Shown: positions 18,593-31,986, counted from the first letter of the stretch. The stretch is DNA of 64,000 nt from Methanobacterium sp. (GCA_015661405.1 JACWMK010000001.1:1-64000), one strand, 5' to 3'. A program made the numbers and translations. The notes: generated by a model from the letters alone, not told the origin.

Positions 18593-21172
18593 ATGATTGA
18601 AGTACAGGATAAAATTTACCCAGATAAGATGATTTATAAAATATTACATCCCTGGGTTAAAGAATGGTTTAAAAACAAGTTTGAAACATTTACTCAATCA
18701 CAGAAACAGGCCCTATTAGATATTCATCATGGTAGTAACCTATTAGTTTCATCACCAACTGGTTCCGGTAAAACATTAACTGCTTTTCTCTCCATAATAA
18801 GTCAGTTAACTTATTTATCCGAGATGGAGAGATTAGAAGATAAAGTTTACTGCATTTACATTTCACCACTAAAAGCATTGGATAATGATATTGAAAAAAA
18901 CTTAGAGGAACCATTAAAAGAAATAGAGAGAATTGCAGGTCATGAACTCGGAATTCGGAAGGCTGTACGTACTGGTGATACTAATCCTTATCAACGGTCA
19001 AAAATGTTAAAAATCCCACCACATATCCTTATCACTACACCAGAAACATTATCCATCCTGCTCTGCGCACCTAAATTCCGAGAGAAACTCCAAGATGTTA
19101 AATATGTTATAGTAGATGAGATTCATTCATTAGCAGATAATAAAAGAGGAGTGCACCTTAACTTAACATTAGAGAGACTGCAGAATCTAGCCGGCAACTT
19201 CACCAGAATAGGTTTAAGCGCTACAGTATATCCCCTGAAGAAGATGGCTCGTTACCTTGTAGGATATGAAAATGGAGAAGTGAGGGATTGTAAAATAGTA
19301 GATGTGAATTATCTAAAACAATTAGATATGAAGGTATTATGTCCTGTAGAGGATATAGTAGAATCAGATCCAGAAGAAACACATAATGCCACGTATAATC
19401 TGCTCCACAACCTCATAAATAATCATAAAACAACATTAATATTCACTAACACGCGCAGTGGCACTGAAAGTGTAGTATTCAATCTTAAAAAAAGATTCCC
19501 TAAAAGTTATCATGAAGGGAATATTATGGCCCATCACTCATCCCTCTCCCGTGAACACAGATTAGAAGCTGAAGATAAACTTAAAGAAGGTGCATTAAAA
19601 GTTGTGGTATCATCTACTTCATTAGAATTAGGTATCGATATTGGTTACATTGATCTAGTAGCTTTGATAAGTAGTCCAAAATCTGTCAGTCGAGCATTAC
19701 AACGTATAGGTAGGAGTGGACATCGTCTACATGATAAATCAAAAGGTAGAATCATAGTAGTTGATCGAGATGACTTAGTAGAATGTAGTCTCATTCTTAA
19801 GAACGCATTAGAAGGGAAAATAGACAGGATTCATATACCACAGAATTGTCTTGATGTATTATCACAGCATATTTATGGAATGGCTATAGAACATCCGTGG
19901 AATATACATGAAGCCTACCAATTAATAAAGAATAGTTATTGTTATCATAAACTCTCTGAAAACGATTTTATAAGCGTTTTAAGTTATTTGGCTGGGGATT
20001 ACACTAGTTTAGAGGATCGTTATGTTTATGCTAAGATTTGGGTCGATTATAATGAGAAAAAATTCGGTAAACGCGGCAAGCTAGCCCGAATGCTTTACTC
20101 AACTAATATTGGCACTATCCCGGATCGCTCCGCGGCTCGGGTTAAATGTAATGGACAAGTAGTGGGAAGAATAGAAGAGGATTTTATGGAAAAACTGCAG
20201 AAGGGTGACACTTTTGTACTGGGAGGCAATATTTATCGCTTTAATTATGCCCGTGGAATGACTGTTAATGTAACACCATCTGATTGTGCACCCACCATCC
20301 CATCATGGTTCTCTGAACAATTACCATTATCATTTGACCTGGCAGTTGAAATACAGAGATTTCGTGGTATCATGGAAGGTAAATATCAATATGGTCGTAG
20401 TAAAGATGAAATCACTGATTTCATCCATGAATACTTATATGTGGATTATAATGCTGCTCAATCCATATACCATTACTTCCGAGAACAATTCCTATACGCT
20501 CAAATTCCCAGCCTCAAAAACCTTCTAGTAGAATTCTATACCGGTTTCGGTAACAGAAAATTTGTAGTATTCCATAGTCTATTTGGAAGAAGAGTTAATG
20601 ATGCCTTATCACGAGCAGTCGCCTATATTATAGCTAAAAAATATAGAAGAGATGTAATGATCTCTGTCTCTGATAATGGATTCTATTTAAGTTCTGATGG
20701 AAAGATTGGAGGGTTAGAAGCTTTTAAAGAACTTACTTCTGAAAATCTAGAACAAGTTTTGGTTAAGGCTATTGATAAAACAGAAACATTAGCAGGACGT
20801 TTCCGGCATTGCGCAGGCCGTAGTTTAATGATATTGCGTAGATATAAAGGACATGAGAAGAGCGTATCCCGTCAACAAGTTAAAGGTAAAATATTGTTAA
20901 AATTTGTGAAAGACTTAGATGATAATTTCTCCATACTCAAAGAAGCTCGTCGAGAAGTAATGGAAGATTTTATGGATTTAAAAAATGCTAAAAAAGTTTT
21001 ACAAATGAAGGAGGAAGGTAAAATGGAATTGAAACAAATAAACACTAAAATACCCTCACCCTTCGCCTTTAATCTAGTAGCTCAAGGATATCTTGACGTT
21101 CTGAAATATGAGGATCGCATTGAATTTATAAGAAGAATGCATCAAGCCATAATTAAAGAGATTGAAGGATAA
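18593..21172 (+). CDS. Lhr-family ATP-dependent DEAD/DEAH helicase
   Basis: An 859-residue superfamily 2 helicase. Visible motifs are Walker [13 protein letters not shown] (about 53-64), [16 protein letters not shown], the DEIH box [32 protein letters not shown] and QRIGRSGHR, followed by the long winged-helix/Lhr-core C-terminal region. Lhr proteins translocate on ssDNA and unwind or anneal nucleic acids in repair. It follows a metallophosphoesterase, the usual genomic partner. No truncation is visible. Confidence 0.92.
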   Translation: MIEVQDKIYPDKMIYKILHPWVKEWFKNKFETFTQSQKQALLDIHHGSNLLVSSPTGSGKTLTAFLSIISQLTYLSEMERLEDKVYCIYISPLKALDNDIEKNLEEPLKEIERIAGHELGIRKAVRTGDTNPYQRSKMLKIPPHILITTPETLSILLCAPKFREKLQDVKYVIVDEIHSLADNKRGVHLNLTLERLQNLAGNFTRIGLSATVYPLKKMARYLVGYENGEVRDCKIVDVNYLKQLDMKVLCPVEDIVESDPEETHNATYNLLHNLINNHKTTLIFTNTRSGTESVVFNLKKRFPKSYHEGNIMAHHSSLSREHRLEAEDKLKEGALKVVVSSTSLELGIDIGYIDLVALISSPKSVSRALQRIGRSGHRLHDKSKGRIIVVDRDDLVECSLILKNALEGKIDRIHIPQNCLDVLSQHIYGMAIEHPWNIHEAYQLIKNSYCYHKLSENDFISVLSYLAGDYTSLEDRYVYAKIWVDYNEKKFGKRGKLARMLYSTNIGTIPDRSAARVKCNGQVVGRIEEDFMEKLQKGDTFVLGGNIYRFNYARGMTVNVTPSDCAPTIPSWFSEQLPLSFDLAVEIQRFRGIMEGKYQYGRSKDEITDFIHEYLYVDYNAAQSIYHYFREQFLYAQIPSLKNLLVEFYTGFGNRKFVVFHSLFGRRVNDALSRAVAYIIAKKYRRDVMISVSDNGFYLSSDGKIGGLEAFKELTSENLEQVLVKAIDKTETLAGRFRHCAGRSLMILRRYKGHEKSVSRQQVKGKILLKFVKDLDDNFSILKEARREVMEDFMDLKNAKKVLQMKEEGKMELKQINTKIPSPFAFNLVAQGYLDVLKYEDRIEFIRRMHQAIIKEIEG

Positions 21173-21397
21173 AAAATTTTTCATGACATTCACTAATTCT
21201 AAGACTTCTTATTTACTATATTATTATTTTTTTTTAAAAATCAATTAGGAAATTAGAAAATAATAAAAAATAAATGATATAAAAAATTGGTTAATTGAAT
21301 TTTAAGGATCAATATACGGTTAATTCCCATAAAAAACCAACTAGAATTCGACATATTTAAATAACTTGTTTTATAAATTTATTATTTGGTGATTAAA

Positions 21398-21607
21398 ATG
21401 GGTGAACTACCAATAGCTCCAATAGGGAGAATTATAAAAAATGCTGGCGGACAAAGAATAAGTCAAGATGCAGAAAAAGCTTTAGAAAAAGTTTTAGAAC
21501 AATGGGCTGAAGATGTCTCCAGACAAGCAGTTAAACTTGCAAAACACGCTGGAAGAAAAACGATTAAAGCATCAGATATCGAACTAGCCGTTAAAGAATT
21601 GGGTTAA
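21398..21607 (+). CDS. Archaeal histone (HMf type)
   Basis: A 69-residue protein made of one histone fold. It begins MGELPIAPIGRIIKNAGG, contains RISQDAEKALEKVLEQWAE, and ends with KHAGRKTIKASDIELAVKEL, all typical of HMfA/HMfB. It dimerises and wraps DNA. The ATG at 21398 has GGTGA in good position; an upstream TTG is open but would add a non-family extension. A poly-T run follows the stop. Confidence 0.95.
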   Translation: MGELPIAPIGRIIKNAGGQRISQDAEKALEKVLEQWAEDVSRQAVKLAKHAGRKTIKASDIELAVKELG

Positions 21608-21834
21608 AAAAAAAATTCTTTTTTTTTAAATATTCTTTAAATATTTTTTTTATTTTTGAAATCTATTCTCCTATAATATGTATTTCTAGTAATTAAATTA
21701 ATCTTATTTAATCTAATTCTATATTTAACACATTTTTAAGGGAACTTTCTATTATGATTAGATTATTTATACTTATTATTATAATTTTTTTTATGTAAGA
21801 ATAATCAAAAATGGATATTCGAATTTCACTTTTT

Positions 21835-22629
21835 TTAATCCTTTAGGTAATAAGAGATAAGGAATGCTGCAGCTAGAACCATGACAATAGTGGCTCCTGA
21901 AGCTAGATTGAAAATGTAGGATATTATTATACCTAATGCTGCTAGAATTATACTGATAGTTGTGGCGAAAATCATTAATCTGGTGAGATTATGAGTGTAT
22001 TGTTTACTTATAGCAGCAGGAATAGTGAATAAAGCTATAAGTAAGATTATACCTACGACTTTCATTAGTACCACTACACTTAATGCTACTAATGCTAAAA
22101 GAAGCATATAAATTGGTAATGATGGTAATCCAACTACTGTAGAGAATTCCTCATCAAAGGATACTGAGAGAAACTCTCTGCGAAACAAGTAAACAGTGGT
22201 GATAATAATTAAATCCAGTATGAGCATTATTAAAAGGTCACTGTTACTAACAGTTAATATGTCTCCAAAAAGGTAGCTGAATAAATCGGGAGCATAGCCA
22301 GGGGTTAAATTAATAAATATTACCCCTAAAGCCATGCCAACACTCCATAATATTCCCATAGCAGTATCAGCACTGATGTTTACTTTCTTCTCTACACCAC
22401 CAATTATCATTGCAGATGCTATACTAAACGGGATGGCAGCTAATACAGGGTTAACAGTTAAAAAGTAACCTAAACCAACACCACCAAATGCTGCATGGGA
22501 TATTGCACCGCTAAGTGAAACTATTCGCTTTATAACAACGTAACTACCCACAACTCCGCAGACTATACTAACTAAGACGGCTGTGACTAAGGCTCTTTGA
22601 ATGAATTCATATTGAAGAAAATCATACAT
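21835..22629 (-). CDS. Metal ABC transporter permease (ZnuB/MntB type)
   Basis: A 264-residue membrane protein with seven to eight hydrophobic segments and the family signature [18 protein letters not shown] (about 39-56). Together with the two following genes it forms a cluster-9 metal importer. It is the last gene of an operon ordered binding protein, ATPase, permease. The neighbouring NikR raises nickel as a possible substrate, although the family usually carries Zn, Mn or Fe. Confidence 0.9.
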   Translation of the reverse strand: MYDFLQYEFIQRALVTAVLVSIVCGVVGSYVVIKRIVSLSGAISHAAFGGVGLGYFLTVNPVLAAIPFSIASAMIIGGVEKKVNISADTAMGILWSVGMALGVIFINLTPGYAPDLFSYLFGDILTVSNSDLLIMLILDLIIITTVYLFRREFLSVSFDEEFSTVVGLPSLPIYMLLLALVALSVVVLMKVVGIILLIALFTIPAAISKQYTHNLTRLMIFATTISIILAALGIIISYIFNLASGATIVMVLAAAFLISYYLKD

Positions 22630-22676
22630 AATATTAAACCCTTTTTAAAAATAATTTTTAGAAAAAAAGAATTAAT

Positions 22677-23417
22677 TTAATGTTCTCTGAGTACTCTATG
22701 GGGTATGCCGTGACTTATAAGTTCAATAGGACAATGATAAATCTCCTCCAAACCCTTAGCTGAATCCTTCACCGGTCCATGATAAAAGAGTTCCCGGTTA
22801 AGACAGGCGATCTTATCAACATGAGTTGAAACTGCTCCTACATCATGACTAACCAAGACTATTGCCATTTCATCCTTTAAATTTAACATGAGATTATAGA
22901 ATGAACTTTGCATATCTGGATCAATACTAGCCATGGGTTCATCCATTAGCAATAATTTAGGATTTCTAACAATAGCCCTGGCAATGAATACTCTTTGCAT
23001 TTGACCGCCGGATAATTTACCGATCTGCCTATCCTTAAAATCCTCCATCTCCACATCTTTTAAAGCTTGTATTACAGCTTCTTCATCACTTTGTTTATAA
23101 CTTTTAAATAATCCATGATATCTACCAGTTAACACTGTTTCATAGACACTAATAGGGAACTGAGGGTCAAAGGATAGATTTTGTGGTAGGTATCCCATTA
23201 AATCTCTAGCGTGCTTAGGTTCTCTTCCAAAGACTTTAACTTCACCAGTATCTGGTTTTAAAAGTCCTAGCATTAATTTAAGAAGAGTGCTTTTTCCACC
23301 ACCATTAGGACCTATAATAGCCATGAAATCCTTTTCTTCAATGGATAAGTTGATATCTTGGAGAACATACTGTTTATTATACTTCATATTAACCTGATTA
23401 AATTCAACAGCATTCAT
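22677..23417 (-). CDS. Metal ABC transporter ATP-binding protein (ZnuC type)
   Basis: A 246-residue ABC ATPase. Walker A is [13 protein letters not shown] (about 35-47), the signature is KLSGGQMQR, Walker B is [12 protein letters not shown], and the switch His is in VLVSHDVG. It energises the adjacent permease. It lies 47 bases from the permease gene and 49 from the binding-protein gene, consistent with one transcript. Confidence 0.93.
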   Translation of the reverse strand: MNAVEFNQVNMKYNKQYVLQDINLSIEEKDFMAIIGPNGGGKSTLLKLMLGLLKPDTGEVKVFGREPKHARDLMGYLPQNLSFDPQFPISVYETVLTGRYHGLFKSYKQSDEEAVIQALKDVEMEDFKDRQIGKLSGGQMQRVFIARAIVRNPKLLLMDEPMASIDPDMQSSFYNLMLNLKDEMAIVLVSHDVGAVSTHVDKIACLNRELFYHGPVKDSAKGLEEIYHCPIELISHGIPHRVLREH

Positions 23418-23466
23418 ATTCTTTATTCCTTTCTCAAAAATATAAGGTTAAGTAAAATTATTTTTT

Positions 23467-24348
23467 TTATGCTTGAGCGAATGCATCCGCTGTATTCTTC
23501 ATGTTCTGTAGGTAATTTGGATCTAAATCATTTACTGTTATAACTCTTCCATTAACTTGTGATGCTATTGATTGCATATAACTTGGATCGTATTGTGGCT
23601 CATTGTACATTACCGTTATATTATCCTCTTTAGCAATATTTAATAGAAGTGCAATCCGTTGAGGTGATGGTTCTTCATCATTAATCATCACTGCTACTTG
23701 GGTGAGGTTGTAATCTTTAGCGTAGTAACCGAATGCAGGATGGAAAATTAATATTTGAGTGCCATTCTTATCTTTGAGGGTTTGTGTTGTATAATTATCT
23801 AATGCCTCTAGTTGAGCTTCGTAATTGTCACGATTTTTCTCAAAGTAAGCTTGATCAGCCGGATCCTCCTTAACAAGGCTCAAATAAATGTTATTCACCA
23901 TAATTTCAGCGTTTTTAGGATCATTCCAATCATGGGGATCCATGGTTTCAGACTCATTTTCAGCCGTGTTAGGTATTAAAGTTACTCCTTCGGAGCAGTT
24001 TACAATAAGCATGTTAGGATTAGCTGCTTCTATTTTATTCATATAATTTGTTTCAAATTCTAATGGTGAACCGATTTCAAAGTACATTTTAGCATTGCTT
24101 ATTTGTTTGAGTTGACCTGGTAAGGGTTCATAGGTATGTGGATCTGCATTTGGGGGCACCATTAATGTAACATTTACTTTGTCACCACCGACTGCATTAA
24201 CCCATTGCACTTCAGGGCCAATACTAACCGCTACATCAATTTTACCATTAGAATTACCTGTGTTTAAATTTTGGTAACTAAAATAGCCTAAAACACCTGC
24301 AGCAATAAATAGAATCACTATAACGATGGATAACCTTTTTTTATTCAT
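23467..24348 (-). CDS. Metal ABC transporter substrate-binding protein (ZnuA type)
   Basis: A 293-residue secreted or anchored cluster A-I binding protein. An uncleaved-looking N-terminal helix with KKR before it and no lipobox Cys suggests a membrane anchor. The likely metal ligands lie in NADPHTYEP, TMDPHDWND, LIFHPAFGYY and the acidic NDEEPSP region. The His-rich loop typical of many zinc ZnuA proteins is replaced by a short acidic stretch (ENESETMDPH). First gene of the operon, divergent from nikR. Confidence 0.9.
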   Translation of the reverse strand: MNKKRLSIVIVILFIAAGVLGYFSYQNLNTGNSNGKIDVAVSIGPEVQWVNAVGGDKVNVTLMVPPNADPHTYEPLPGQLKQISNAKMYFEIGSPLEFETNYMNKIEAANPNMLIVNCSEGVTLIPNTAENESETMDPHDWNDPKNAEIMVNNIYLSLVKEDPADQAYFEKNRDNYEAQLEALDNYTTQTLKDKNGTQILIFHPAFGYYAKDYNLTQVAVMINDEEPSPQRIALLLNIAKEDNITVMYNEPQYDPSYMQSIASQVNGRVITVNDLDPNYLQNMKNTADAFAQA

Positions 24349-24390
24349 TTAGTAATACCTCTTTGATCTGAAAAATCAGTGTATGTATTA

Positions 24391-24412
24391 AAATATTGGT
24401 TTATTAATATTT
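24391..24412. promoter_or_regulatory. Candidate NikR operator between nikR and the ABC importer
   Basis: AAATATT and AATATTT form a perfect inverted repeat of 7-bp arms with an 8-base spacer in the 127-bp divergent spacer. In such an AT-rich region this is weak evidence, and it does not match the E. coli GTATGA consensus. Confidence 0.25.
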
Positions 24413-24443
24413 AAAGATATTCTTAATAAAATTTATTCAATAT

Positions 24444-24453
24444 GTTTATAAAG
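24444..24453 (+). promoter_or_regulatory. TATA box of nikR; probable leaderless transcript
   Basis: GTTTATAAAG lies about 25 bases before the nikR ATG, and no Shine-Dalgarno sequence is present between them. This is the spacing expected for a leaderless archaeal mRNA starting at or next to the ATG. Confidence 0.5.
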
Positions 24454-24475
24454 AGTTATTAAATAATAAATTATT

Positions 24476-24859
24476 ATGACAATAATAAGCGTTTCACTCA
24501 GCGATAAATTACTTCAAGAAATAGACGAACTAAAAGAGGAAATTGGATATTCCGGTAGATCTGAAGTGATCCGAACCAGTACTCGAATGTTAATAGCAGA
24601 TAACCAAGATAAAAAAAATCTTAAAGGTAATATTAACTCTATATTAACTCTAATTCATAATCCTAAAGCTGAAGATAAAGTAACAGAGATAAAACATGAC
24701 TTCGAAGATATAATTAAAACTCAGATACATTCTCATCTAAAAGAAGATAAATGTTTGGAAGTTTTTATTATGGAAGGAGATGCAGAAAGAATGCATACTT
24801 TAACTAAAATGTTCCAAACCAGTCGTAAAATGGTATACGTTAAATTAACCACTATTTAA
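24476..24859 (+). CDS. nikR: NikR-type nickel-responsive ribbon-helix-helix regulator
   Basis: A 127-residue protein: an N-terminal ribbon-helix-helix DNA-binding domain ([19 protein letters not shown], then [16 protein letters not shown]) followed by the ACT-like nickel-sensing domain. The four nickel ligands of E. coli NikR are all kept with exact spacing: His in IKHDF, two His in IHSHL eleven residues later, and Cys in KEDKC. It probably represses the divergent ABC importer when nickel is plentiful. Confidence 0.9.
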   Translation: MTIISVSLSDKLLQEIDELKEEIGYSGRSEVIRTSTRMLIADNQDKKNLKGNINSILTLIHNPKAEDKVTEIKHDFEDIIKTQIHSHLKEDKCLEVFIMEGDAERMHTLTKMFQTSRKMVYVKLTTI

Positions 24860-24897
24860 AAAAATATGTTTAAAAAAGGTTAATTATTTAAATCAGT

Positions 24898-27012
24898 TTA
24901 CAGTTCAACATTTTTTAAAGTTAATAATTCCAGTAATTTATCCGAATTCGTGACTGGTAACTTACAACCTTTAGATTCACAAATATAAGCTGTAACCCTT
25001 CCATTTAATGGATTTTTATCCTGAAATGACCCTACTTTCTCTCGAAGCCATTTGTCACTCACCGAATTAAGAGAGAAAACAACTTGCGGTAGATAATTCT
25101 CACGTAACACCTTAATTAATTCTTGGGTTGCTTCATCATTCTTTTCACCAGCTATAACCACCTCATAACTAGGGCCTAAACGAAGCATTAAACCTGTAAG
25201 GAACATAGTGTAACCCGTTGGTGAACCATTTATTAATGGCGCAAATGCTTTCTCCAATTCAAGAGCCCTATCGTTAAACTCTGAATCTTCCAAGAGAGTA
25301 GATAGATGTAAAAGATTAATGTAAGATAAAGCGTTTCCTGATGGTATGGAACCATCAAAAGCCTCCTTCTTACGCACTAATATATCATCCTCTAATCTGT
25401 TGGTGAAGTAAAATCCTCCATCAGTATCATCAAAGAAATCATCCATTAATTCCTGATTCAATTCTAAAGCCCATTCTAGCAGAGATGAATCCAATGTAGC
25501 TTGGTAAAGTTCTATAAGTCCATAAATCATAAATGTATAATCATCCAAGAAGCCGGGTACTTTAACTTCACCACCACAGTAACGATGCCATAATTTACCT
25601 TCACAGTATAGCTGGGATTTAATAAACTCTACTGCTTTCAGGGCTGCTTCAATATAACTTTTATCATCAAAGATTTGACTGGCTCTGGCGAGGGCAGTTA
25701 TCATAAGTCCATTCCAATCAGTGAGGATTTTATCATCTTTATGAGGACGAACTCTAATCTCACGAGCATGATATAATTTTTTTCTGATAGATTCAAATAG
25801 TTTAGATAACTCTGATAAATCTAATTCAAATTCATCCGCAATCAAATTCAAGGGTGCATTAAGATGGAGGATATTTTTACCATTAAATAGTTGAGTTCCA
25901 GGGTCTTGATAGTTACCCTTCTCCTTAATATTGTATGCTTTATTAAAGATGCGTGATTCATGGGGAGTTAAAATTCTTTCAACTTCATTCTTAGTCCATA
26001 AATAAAATTCACCTTCCAAACCCCTGCTTTCCGCGTCTTCAGCACTATAAAAACCCCCATTTGGCGAAGTCATATCTCTTAGAATATATTCTATAATTAA
26101 TTTCACCGTTTCCCGATATTCTTCTTTACCCGTAGCTTGATATACCTCTGTGTAAATAATGGTCATGAGAGCTTGATCGTAGAGCATTTTCTCAAAGTGC
26201 GGTATAATCCATTCTGGATCCATAGTATAACGGTGAAAACCGAACCCTAGTTGATCCCATATACCTCCTCTTCGCATAAAATTTAAGGTTTCCTCAACCA
26301 TTGATAATGCATTTTCATCGCCAGTACGATTCCAGTAATGTAATAGGAATAATAAATGATTTACGCTGGGAAATTTCTGTCCATGTCCGAATCCACCATA
26401 TTCATCGAAACTGTTACTTAAAATATCGAATGTCCGCTCTAACACTGATTCAGGGATTAATTCACCAGATGCTGTGGATGCCCATCTTTTCAGTGCTGCG
26501 GTTATTTCATCAGCTGATTTCAGTAATTCATCCTCTTGATTCTGCCATAACTCTTTGACATTTAGAACTAATTCTTTAAGTCCGATCCCACCGCCAACGC
26601 TTTCTTTAGGATAATATGTTCCTGCAAAGAACGGTTTTAAATCTGGTGTTAATAATACTGTTAAGGGCCAACCACCGGTGCTTGTAATGATCTGACAAGC
26701 TGCGAGATAGGTGCAGTCAATATCAGGGCGTTCCTCACGATCTACTTTAACAGGTATAAAGACTTCATTAATTAATTGCGCCATCTCATGGTCTTCGAAA
26801 GATTCCCGTGCCATAACATGACACCAATGACAGGTAGAGTATCCAACTGAAAGAAATATTGGTTTATTCTCTTCTTTAGCTTTTTTGAATGCTTCATCAC
26901 CCCATGGATACCAATCTACAGGATTTTGTGAATGTTGTATAAGGTATGGGCTTTTCTCATCTTTAAGATGATTATAATGTTTCTCAGACTTTCCTTCTCT
27001 ACTTTGAACCAT
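24898..27012 (-). CDS. DUF255/YyaL family protein with thioredoxin-like domain
   Basis: A 704-residue soluble protein. The N-terminal thioredoxin-like part has [17 protein letters not shown] (about 57-73) with a CxxC, and [10 protein letters not shown]. The long remainder is an alpha/alpha-barrel of the N-acylglucosamine-2-epimerase/glycosidase type ([51 protein letters not shown]). The family is widespread in bacteria and archaea with no firmly established role. The length is normal and no break is visible. Confidence 0.88.
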   Translation of the reverse strand: MVQSREGKSEKHYNHLKDEKSPYLIQHSQNPVDWYPWGDEAFKKAKEENKPIFLSVGYSTCHWCHVMARESFEDHEMAQLINEVFIPVKVDREERPDIDCTYLAACQIITSTGGWPLTVLLTPDLKPFFAGTYYPKESVGGGIGLKELVLNVKELWQNQEDELLKSADEITAALKRWASTASGELIPESVLERTFDILSNSFDEYGGFGHGQKFPSVNHLLFLLHYWNRTGDENALSMVEETLNFMRRGGIWDQLGFGFHRYTMDPEWIIPHFEKMLYDQALMTIIYTEVYQATGKEEYRETVKLIIEYILRDMTSPNGGFYSAEDAESRGLEGEFYLWTKNEVERILTPHESRIFNKAYNIKEKGNYQDPGTQLFNGKNILHLNAPLNLIADEFELDLSELSKLFESIRKKLYHAREIRVRPHKDDKILTDWNGLMITALARASQIFDDKSYIEAALKAVEFIKSQLYCEGKLWHRYCGGEVKVPGFLDDYTFMIYGLIELYQATLDSSLLEWALELNQELMDDFFDDTDGGFYFTNRLEDDILVRKKEAFDGSIPSGNALSYINLLHLSTLLEDSEFNDRALELEKAFAPLINGSPTGYTMFLTGLMLRLGPSYEVVIAGEKNDEATQELIKVLRENYLPQVVFSLNSVSDKWLREKVGSFQDKNPLNGRVTAYICESKGCKLPVTNSDKLLELLTLKNVEL

Positions 27013-27372
27013 TTTACATCAGAAACCTTAAAAATTTTTTTTTTAAATATTATAACGTAGTCCTCAATTTTCAGTTATTATTTATAAACTTTAATTGATT
27101 TAATTTTTCTTATAGTTGAAAAATAAGATTAATTAAATAATATTATTAAATAATAGACTCTGAACGAAAACTTTTTTAAAAATTCCTTAGGATTTCCGCT
27201 GGTCTATATATATATATATATATGTTAACAGATTTTGGGACTAATTTATACCACAATTTTTAAATCGATTAAATTCTATATATTTGTTATTATCTGAAAT
27301 TATTATGAATTTATATATGTTTCAAAATAATAATCATTTATAAAAAAAGAACATCAAGAAGTGATAAATATC
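27013..27372. other. AT-rich divergent spacer with a TA dinucleotide run
   Basis: About 360 bases between divergent genes. It has a run of alternating TA at 27205-27223 and is otherwise AT-rich with no gene. TA runs in this base composition may be chance or slippage; promoters for both sides are expected nearby. Confidence 0.45.
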
Positions 27373-27762
27373 ATGTTTGTTGAAGTAGCTAAGACAAAAG
27401 AAATAACTGTAGGGAATATGAAACACGTAAAAGCTGAGGAATATGAAATACTTATAGCTAATGTAGATGGAAATTATTATGCTGTTAGTGATAGATGTGG
27501 ACATATGAGTGCAAGTTTATCTTTAGGCCGATTAGATGGAAATATTGTTACATGTCCATTGCATAGTTCCGAATTTGATGTAACAACTGGAAAACTTATT
27601 TCCGGTCCTGTATTGGAATCTCTTCCAGAAATTGAATGTCTTCCCGAAGAATACAAGAAATTAAATAGAGAACGTAGGAAACTCATTGAAGCTACTAATA
27701 CTTATGATCTGATTATTTACGAGTTAAAAGTAGAGTCTGATAAAATATTAGTTAAAATTTGA
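27373..27762 (+). CDS. Rieske-type [2Fe-2S] protein
   Basis: About 129 residues with a complete Rieske centre: the first pair CGH in DRCGHMSASLSLG and the second CPLH in VTCPLHSSEFDV, 17-20 residues apart, as in ferredoxin-like or dioxygenase Rieske proteins. A helical, charged insert (PEEYKKLNRERRKLIEA) interrupts the C-terminal strands, which is unusual. It is soluble and probably an electron carrier, but no partner oxygenase or reductase is nearby. GTGAT eight bases before the ATG supports this start over the GTG at 27361. Confidence 0.85.
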   Translation: MFVEVAKTKEITVGNMKHVKAEEYEILIANVDGNYYAVSDRCGHMSASLSLGRLDGNIVTCPLHSSEFDVTTGKLISGPVLESLPEIECLPEEYKKLNRERRKLIEATNTYDLIIYELKVESDKILVKI

Positions 27763-27834
27763 ATATTTTATTTTCCAAAAAAAACTATTATAATTTAGTT
27801 AAAAAATTTAAAGGATTATAATTAATATTTTTTT

Positions 27835-28032
27835 TTATTCTTCAGTCCTCTTTAAATCACAGAGTAAACAATCACCTACCCCTACATTTTTTGCACTCAT
27901 TTCTCTAATTATAACCACCATAGCATCTATAGGTATTCCCATCACTTTACTAGCGGTTTGTGGGAAGGATTTAACTAACTCAGCCTTTTGTTCCTTAAAT
28001 AATGCCAGTCCTTCAACAGTAATTACTGGCAT
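27835..28032 (-). CDS. 4-oxalocrotonate tautomerase family protein
   Basis: A 65-residue protein starting MPVITVEG, so the catalytic Pro becomes the N-terminus after Met removal, as in 4-oxalocrotonate tautomerases. The helix KEQKAELVKSFPQTASKVM and strand AMVVIIREM follow the family pattern. The C-terminal DCLLCDLKR has a CxxC that the classic enzymes lack. Natural substrate unknown; no aromatic-degradation genes are nearby. Confidence 0.8.
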   Translation of the reverse strand: MPVITVEGLALFKEQKAELVKSFPQTASKVMGIPIDAMVVIIREMSAKNVGVGDCLLCDLKRTEE

Positions 28033-28131
28033 ATTTTTCTACCTCATTTTAATAAAAAATTTATTAATATATTTATAACTTTTTTTCAGAAACTTAAGTT
28101 TTTTTATATTTTAAAGTATTTCATAATAGAA

Positions 28132-28159
28132 AAGTATATAAGCATATAGTTATATACTT
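28132..28159 (+). promoter_or_regulatory. Inverted-repeat operator overlapping the arsR TATA box
   Basis: AAGTATATA (28132-28140) and TATATACTT (28151-28159) are perfect 9-bp inverted arms with a 10-base spacer. The left arm includes the likely TATA box and the right arm ends seven bases before the ATG, so binding of the encoded ArsR-type protein would block its own transcription. Confidence 0.6.
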
Positions 28160-28166
28160 AAGTAGT

Positions 28167-28514
28167 ATGTTGAGGATTAATTCTGAATATACACTTGAAA
28201 TCTCAAAAGATTTAGAAGAATTATTCAAAGCACTTAGTAACATAAACCGACTCACACTCGTTTATATATTAGCAACCGGTGAAATGGAAAGAGTTAGTGT
28301 TACAGAAATGGCGAAAAAAATGGGTTTAACCCAACCCGCAGCATCCCAACATCTGAAAATACTAAAAACTGCTAACATACTCAACGCTAAAAAGCAAGGC
28401 AACTACATTTACTACACATTCAACCATAAAGCCTTGATAAATCACAAAGAAAAAATAGATTTTTTATTCGGCTGCGTATTCACAAAATGCGATAAAAGAC
28501 AAAAAGAAGAATAG
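28167..28514 (+). CDS. ArsR-family winged-helix transcriptional regulator
   Basis: A 115-residue HTH protein. The recognition region reads [20 protein letters not shown] (about 47-66), followed by the wing [16 protein letters not shown], as in ArsR/SmtB repressors. Cysteines occur only near the end ([11 protein letters not shown]), possibly a sensing site, but the inducer cannot be told. No Shine-Dalgarno is present and the TATA box is about 27 bases upstream, so the mRNA is probably leaderless and autoregulated through the overlapping palindrome. Confidence 0.85.
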   Translation: MLRINSEYTLEISKDLEELFKALSNINRLTLVYILATGEMERVSVTEMAKKMGLTQPAASQHLKILKTANILNAKKQGNYIYYTFNHKALINHKEKIDFLFGCVFTKCDKRQKEE

Positions 28515-28703
28515 AAAACAAATAAATCTTCAAAATTAAATTCCAATCATAAAAATTATAATGAATAAACAATTGAAAATAAAATCCAAAAAAAATAATT
28601 ATTTTTAGAATAATAAATCTAATAAATTTTTAACTTTTTAAATTATTTTGTTATCACAATATTTAACTAAAAAAAAATAAATTTTACCTCGAGTTGATAA
28701 ACC

Positions 28704-31070
<2,367 letters not shown>

Positions 31071-31101
31071 AATAATATATTAGTAAGATTATTAAACAAA
31101 A

Positions 31102-31160
31102 AAAATCCCTATTTCATTTCTTAAAATCTATTAGAAATAATTCATGGGGATTTATCAATT
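31102..31160 (+). terminator. Hairpin and T-run after lon
   Basis: Nested arms AAATCCC with GGGATTT and ATTTC with GAAAT lie about 30 bases after the lon stop and are followed by a run of T. The long loop makes the stem weak, but the position fits a terminator. Confidence 0.35.
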
Positions 31161-31194
31161 CTTTTTTTTTGAATTTTAAAAAAAAAATACATTT

Positions 31195-31761
31195 TTAAAT
31201 TTTATTTAAAGTTTTAAGTTTTTCAGGTAGTGGTTCTATTCTGGCGGGACGGCCAATAGCTAAACTTAAAGGTGGAACATCCTCAGCTACAATAGCTCCT
31301 GCAGCTACCATAGAACATTCACCTACCTCAATTCCAGATAGTAAAGTAGAATTAGCACCCACAGATACACCTTTCCTTATAATTGGACCTTTAAAATCAT
31401 GATCAATTCTCAAAGGATAGTTATCATTAGTAAAACATGCACAAGGTCCTATAAAAACATAATCTTCAATTACACTATTAATGGGAATATATACTTTTGA
31501 TTGAATGCTAACATTACTACCAATATCACAGTTACCATCAATAATTGAATGAGTTCCTATTAATACATTGTTCCCAATTTTAGTCTTCTCTCTTATAATA
31601 ACTCCATGACCAGTTTTAAAATCGTCTCCTATTATTACATCATCATATATAATAGTATTTGAACGTATAAATGCATTTTCACCAATTACGGGAGATTTAG
31701 AATTCCTCTTATATTTCAAGCCTATTATCACATTCTCATGTATAATAGAATTTTCCAACAT
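31195..31761 (-). CDS. Hexapeptide-repeat acyltransferase
   Basis: A 188-residue left-handed beta-helix protein with repeated Ile/Val-Gly hexads ([56 protein letters not shown]) and the closing [20 protein letters not shown] loop typical of sugar O- or N-acetyltransferases such as WbpD/WbbJ relatives. It likely modifies a nucleotide sugar or surface glycan. It is alone here, convergent with lon. Confidence 0.85.
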   Translation of the reverse strand: MLENSIIHENVIIGLKYKRNSKSPVIGENAFIRSNTIIYDDVIIGDDFKTGHGVIIREKTKIGNNVLIGTHSIIDGNCDIGSNVSIQSKVYIPINSVIEDYVFIGPCACFTNDNYPLRIDHDFKGPIIRKGVSVGANSTLLSGIEVGECSMVAAGAIVAEDVPPLSLAIGRPARIEPLPEKLKTLNKI

Positions 31762-31913
31762 CCTTTAAACCACCCTAATTTTCGGATATCTAAAAATTTC
31801 ATCACTATGACCAAACATTACAAATACCCCCTCTGCAATTCATAAATTATAGATTTAATCATTTTGTATGTATTTATCTCTATCTTTAATATAAAAAAAA
31901 ATAGATTTATTAA

Positions 31914-31986
31914 GAGGGTTACTATCCTGAAGGCGGCAGAATTAAGATAATAATAAAAAAATTTTTTTTTCATATTTGTAACCCTC
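31914..31986. repeat. Long-range inverted repeat in an intergenic region
   Basis: GAGGGTTAC (31914-31922) and GTAACCCTC (31978-31986) are perfect 9-bp inverted arms 55 bases apart. The interior contains CTGAAGGCGGCAGAATTAAG, then poly-A and poly-T. It lies between two leftward genes and might be a structured RNA, a small element, or a terminator. Confidence 0.4.

Noticed and set aside
27205..27223. TA dinucleotide run as a regulatory repeat
   Set aside because: A short TA run is expected by chance or slippage in DNA of this composition and nothing ties it to a gene.
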